Shown: positions 5,455-6,133 of the stretch, one piece after another
How the letters are laid out: each line of letters opens with the position of its first letter
Numbering within the stretch: position 1 is the stretch's first letter
Assembly (NCBI GenBank): GCA_015655095.1
Contig: JAATFR010000236.1
Location: 1 to 6,133, forward strand
Direction: 5' to 3'
Source of the DNA: Hyphomicrobiales bacterium
Lineage (GTDB): Bacteria; Pseudomonadota; Alphaproteobacteria; Parvibaculales; Parvibaculaceae
DNA: 6,133 bases
Notes under the pieces: model-generated
Database searches by the model: none
What the model saw: only the letters and a program-made list of their open reading frames with translations
What the model was told of the DNA's origin: nothing
Translations under genes and position numbers: made by a program

Positions 5455-6133
5455 GCGCGTTCCTCCTGATCTGTGATTTGCCACAAGCGCCGTTGCGGTG
5501 TTCCGTCAGCGGATATGTCGGCGACTGAAAGCTTCCGGGATATTCTGTCGACGTCGGGCGCAAGTGACGCGCCCTCGCGGAAGGGCAGGCTGGAATGGGC
5601 GATGCGCCAGTCTTCCGCCTCGATTTCCCCAAACGAGATTTCGCAGTCGATCATGGCGCGGGCCTCGGCAAGGGGAGCCGCCGCGACGATGGCCTTGAGG
5701 GAGGCTGCCTCCATGGGCGAGCTATCCGCGCCGGGGAGCGGCAATGCCACGGCGCGGTCGCGCGCATACATGAAGCTGTCGCCATGGCGAACCAGAAAGC
5801 CCTTGCGGCCGGTACCCGCCTCTTCCAGCACGAAGGCCGTGGCCGGCGCGGGGCTGAGCGCCTGATGCCAGTGCTCAAGATAGGGAATGGCGATGCCGCT
5901 CTCGATCAGCACATCGCCGTCGAAGGCCAGTGTGCCCTTGTCCGCCGTGCCGCTCCATGGCTGGAAATCAAGCGCGCGCTGCCATTCGCCGATGCCGTCT
6001 TCAATGCTGAAAAGCCCGGCGAAACCTTCCTGCCCGGCAAGCCAGCCGGCCTGATCGCGGTCAAGCTCATTCAGGCAGGTGACCGTTGCGAAGGAGGGGC
6101 GGTCTGCGGGCTGGCGCAGGTCGATATAGTGCC
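5451..6133 (-). CDS. Uncharacterised protein, possibly HRI1-like (C-terminal part, N-terminus outside window)
   Basis: The frame is open from the window edge to TGA on the complement of 5451-5453, giving the last 226 residues. It begins HYIDLRQPADRPSF, then has GWLAGQEGFAGLFSIEDG, WQRALDFQPW, LIESGIAIPYLEHWHQAL, a region of likely beta strands (FVLEEAG, RKGFLVRHGDSFMYARDR) and ends in LWQITDQEERA. The YIDLR-PADRP opening, the FAG and DFQP blocks and the Y-E-W segment remind me of bacterial relatives of the HRI1 (lipocalin-like) family. This is from memory and tentative. No signal peptide or membrane segment is seen in the visible part. Its stop codon overlaps the dioxygenase start (ATGA), and the dioxygenase ribosome-binding site lies within its end, so the two proteins are made together and probably serve the same pathway. 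I cannot assign a reaction. Confidence 0.8.
   Translation of the reverse strand, partial: HYIDLRQPADRPSFATVTCLNELDRDQAGWLAGQEGFAGLFSIEDGIGEWQRALDFQPWSGTADKGTLAFDGDVLIESGIAIPYLEHWHQALSPAPATAFVLEEAGTGRKGFLVRHGDSFMYARDRAVALPLPGADSSPMEAASLKAIVAAAPLAEARAMIDCEISFGEIEAEDWRIAHSSLPFREGASLAPDVDRISRKLSVADISADGTPQRRLWQITDQEERA
5462..5467 (-). promoter_or_regulatory. Strong ribosome-binding site deciding the dioxygenase start
   Basis: AGGAGG on the minus strand sits 7 nt before the ATG at 5454 and inside the end of the upstream coding region. It selects the 348-aa start over the in-frame start at 5484 and supports translational coupling. Confidence 0.75.

Noticed and set aside
5455..5484. Upstream in-frame start of the dioxygenase adding ten residues
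   Set aside because: The extra residues are encoded across the strong AGGAGG site and the end of the upstream gene, and resemble no DIOX_N sequence.

Overview
The window looks like a chromosome or megaplasmid segment from an alphaproteobacterium, most likely of the Rhizobiales (Agrobacterium/Rhizobium/Brucella-Ochrobactrum type). The basis is the moderately high GC content, the codon use, the tight gene packing and the kinds of protein present. The genus is not settled by anything I can read. It appears to be a metabolic or transport locus. I see no tRNA, rRNA, CRISPR array, insertion sequence or phage gene.

Layout. (1) 1-512, minus strand: N-terminal part of an FAD-linked oxidase of the vanillyl-alcohol oxidase/alkyl-DHAP synthase type, cut by the window edge. 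(2) 513-943: an intergenic regulatory region between divergent genes. It contains a near-consensus sigma-54 (RpoN) promoter at 881-896 facing the transporter, plus several dyads that could be operators. (3) 944-3719, plus strand: a three-gene ABC importer operon of periplasmic binding protein, permease and ATPase. The binding protein resembles the nitrate/taurine (NMT1/TauA-SsuA) superfamily and, more closely, the subfamily found beside urea carboxylase genes, now linked to guanidine and urea uptake. (4) 3775-4401, plus strand: a TetR-family regulator with its own candidate promoter and a small dyad near the predicted transcription start. (5) 4408-5454, minus strand: an Fe(II)/2-oxoglutarate-dependent dioxygenase of the isopenicillin N synthase superfamily, convergent with the regulator. 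(6) 5451-6133, minus strand: the C-terminal part of a protein of uncertain function (possibly HRI1-like), translationally coupled to the dioxygenase by an ATGA overlap.

How the genes may work together (inference). A nitrogen-limitation sigma-54 promoter would drive uptake of a small organic nitrogen compound. The dioxygenase and the FAD oxidase would be catabolic enzymes acting on that compound or its precursor, and the TetR protein would be a local ligand-responsive regulator. The dioxygenase shares sequence landmarks with plant 2-ODD-C23 enzymes, which hydroxylate homoarginine and release guanidine. That makes a guanidine or guanidino-compound theme an attractive but unproven reading. No urea/guanidine carboxylase, allophanate hydrolase or ykkC-type riboswitch is visible in the window.
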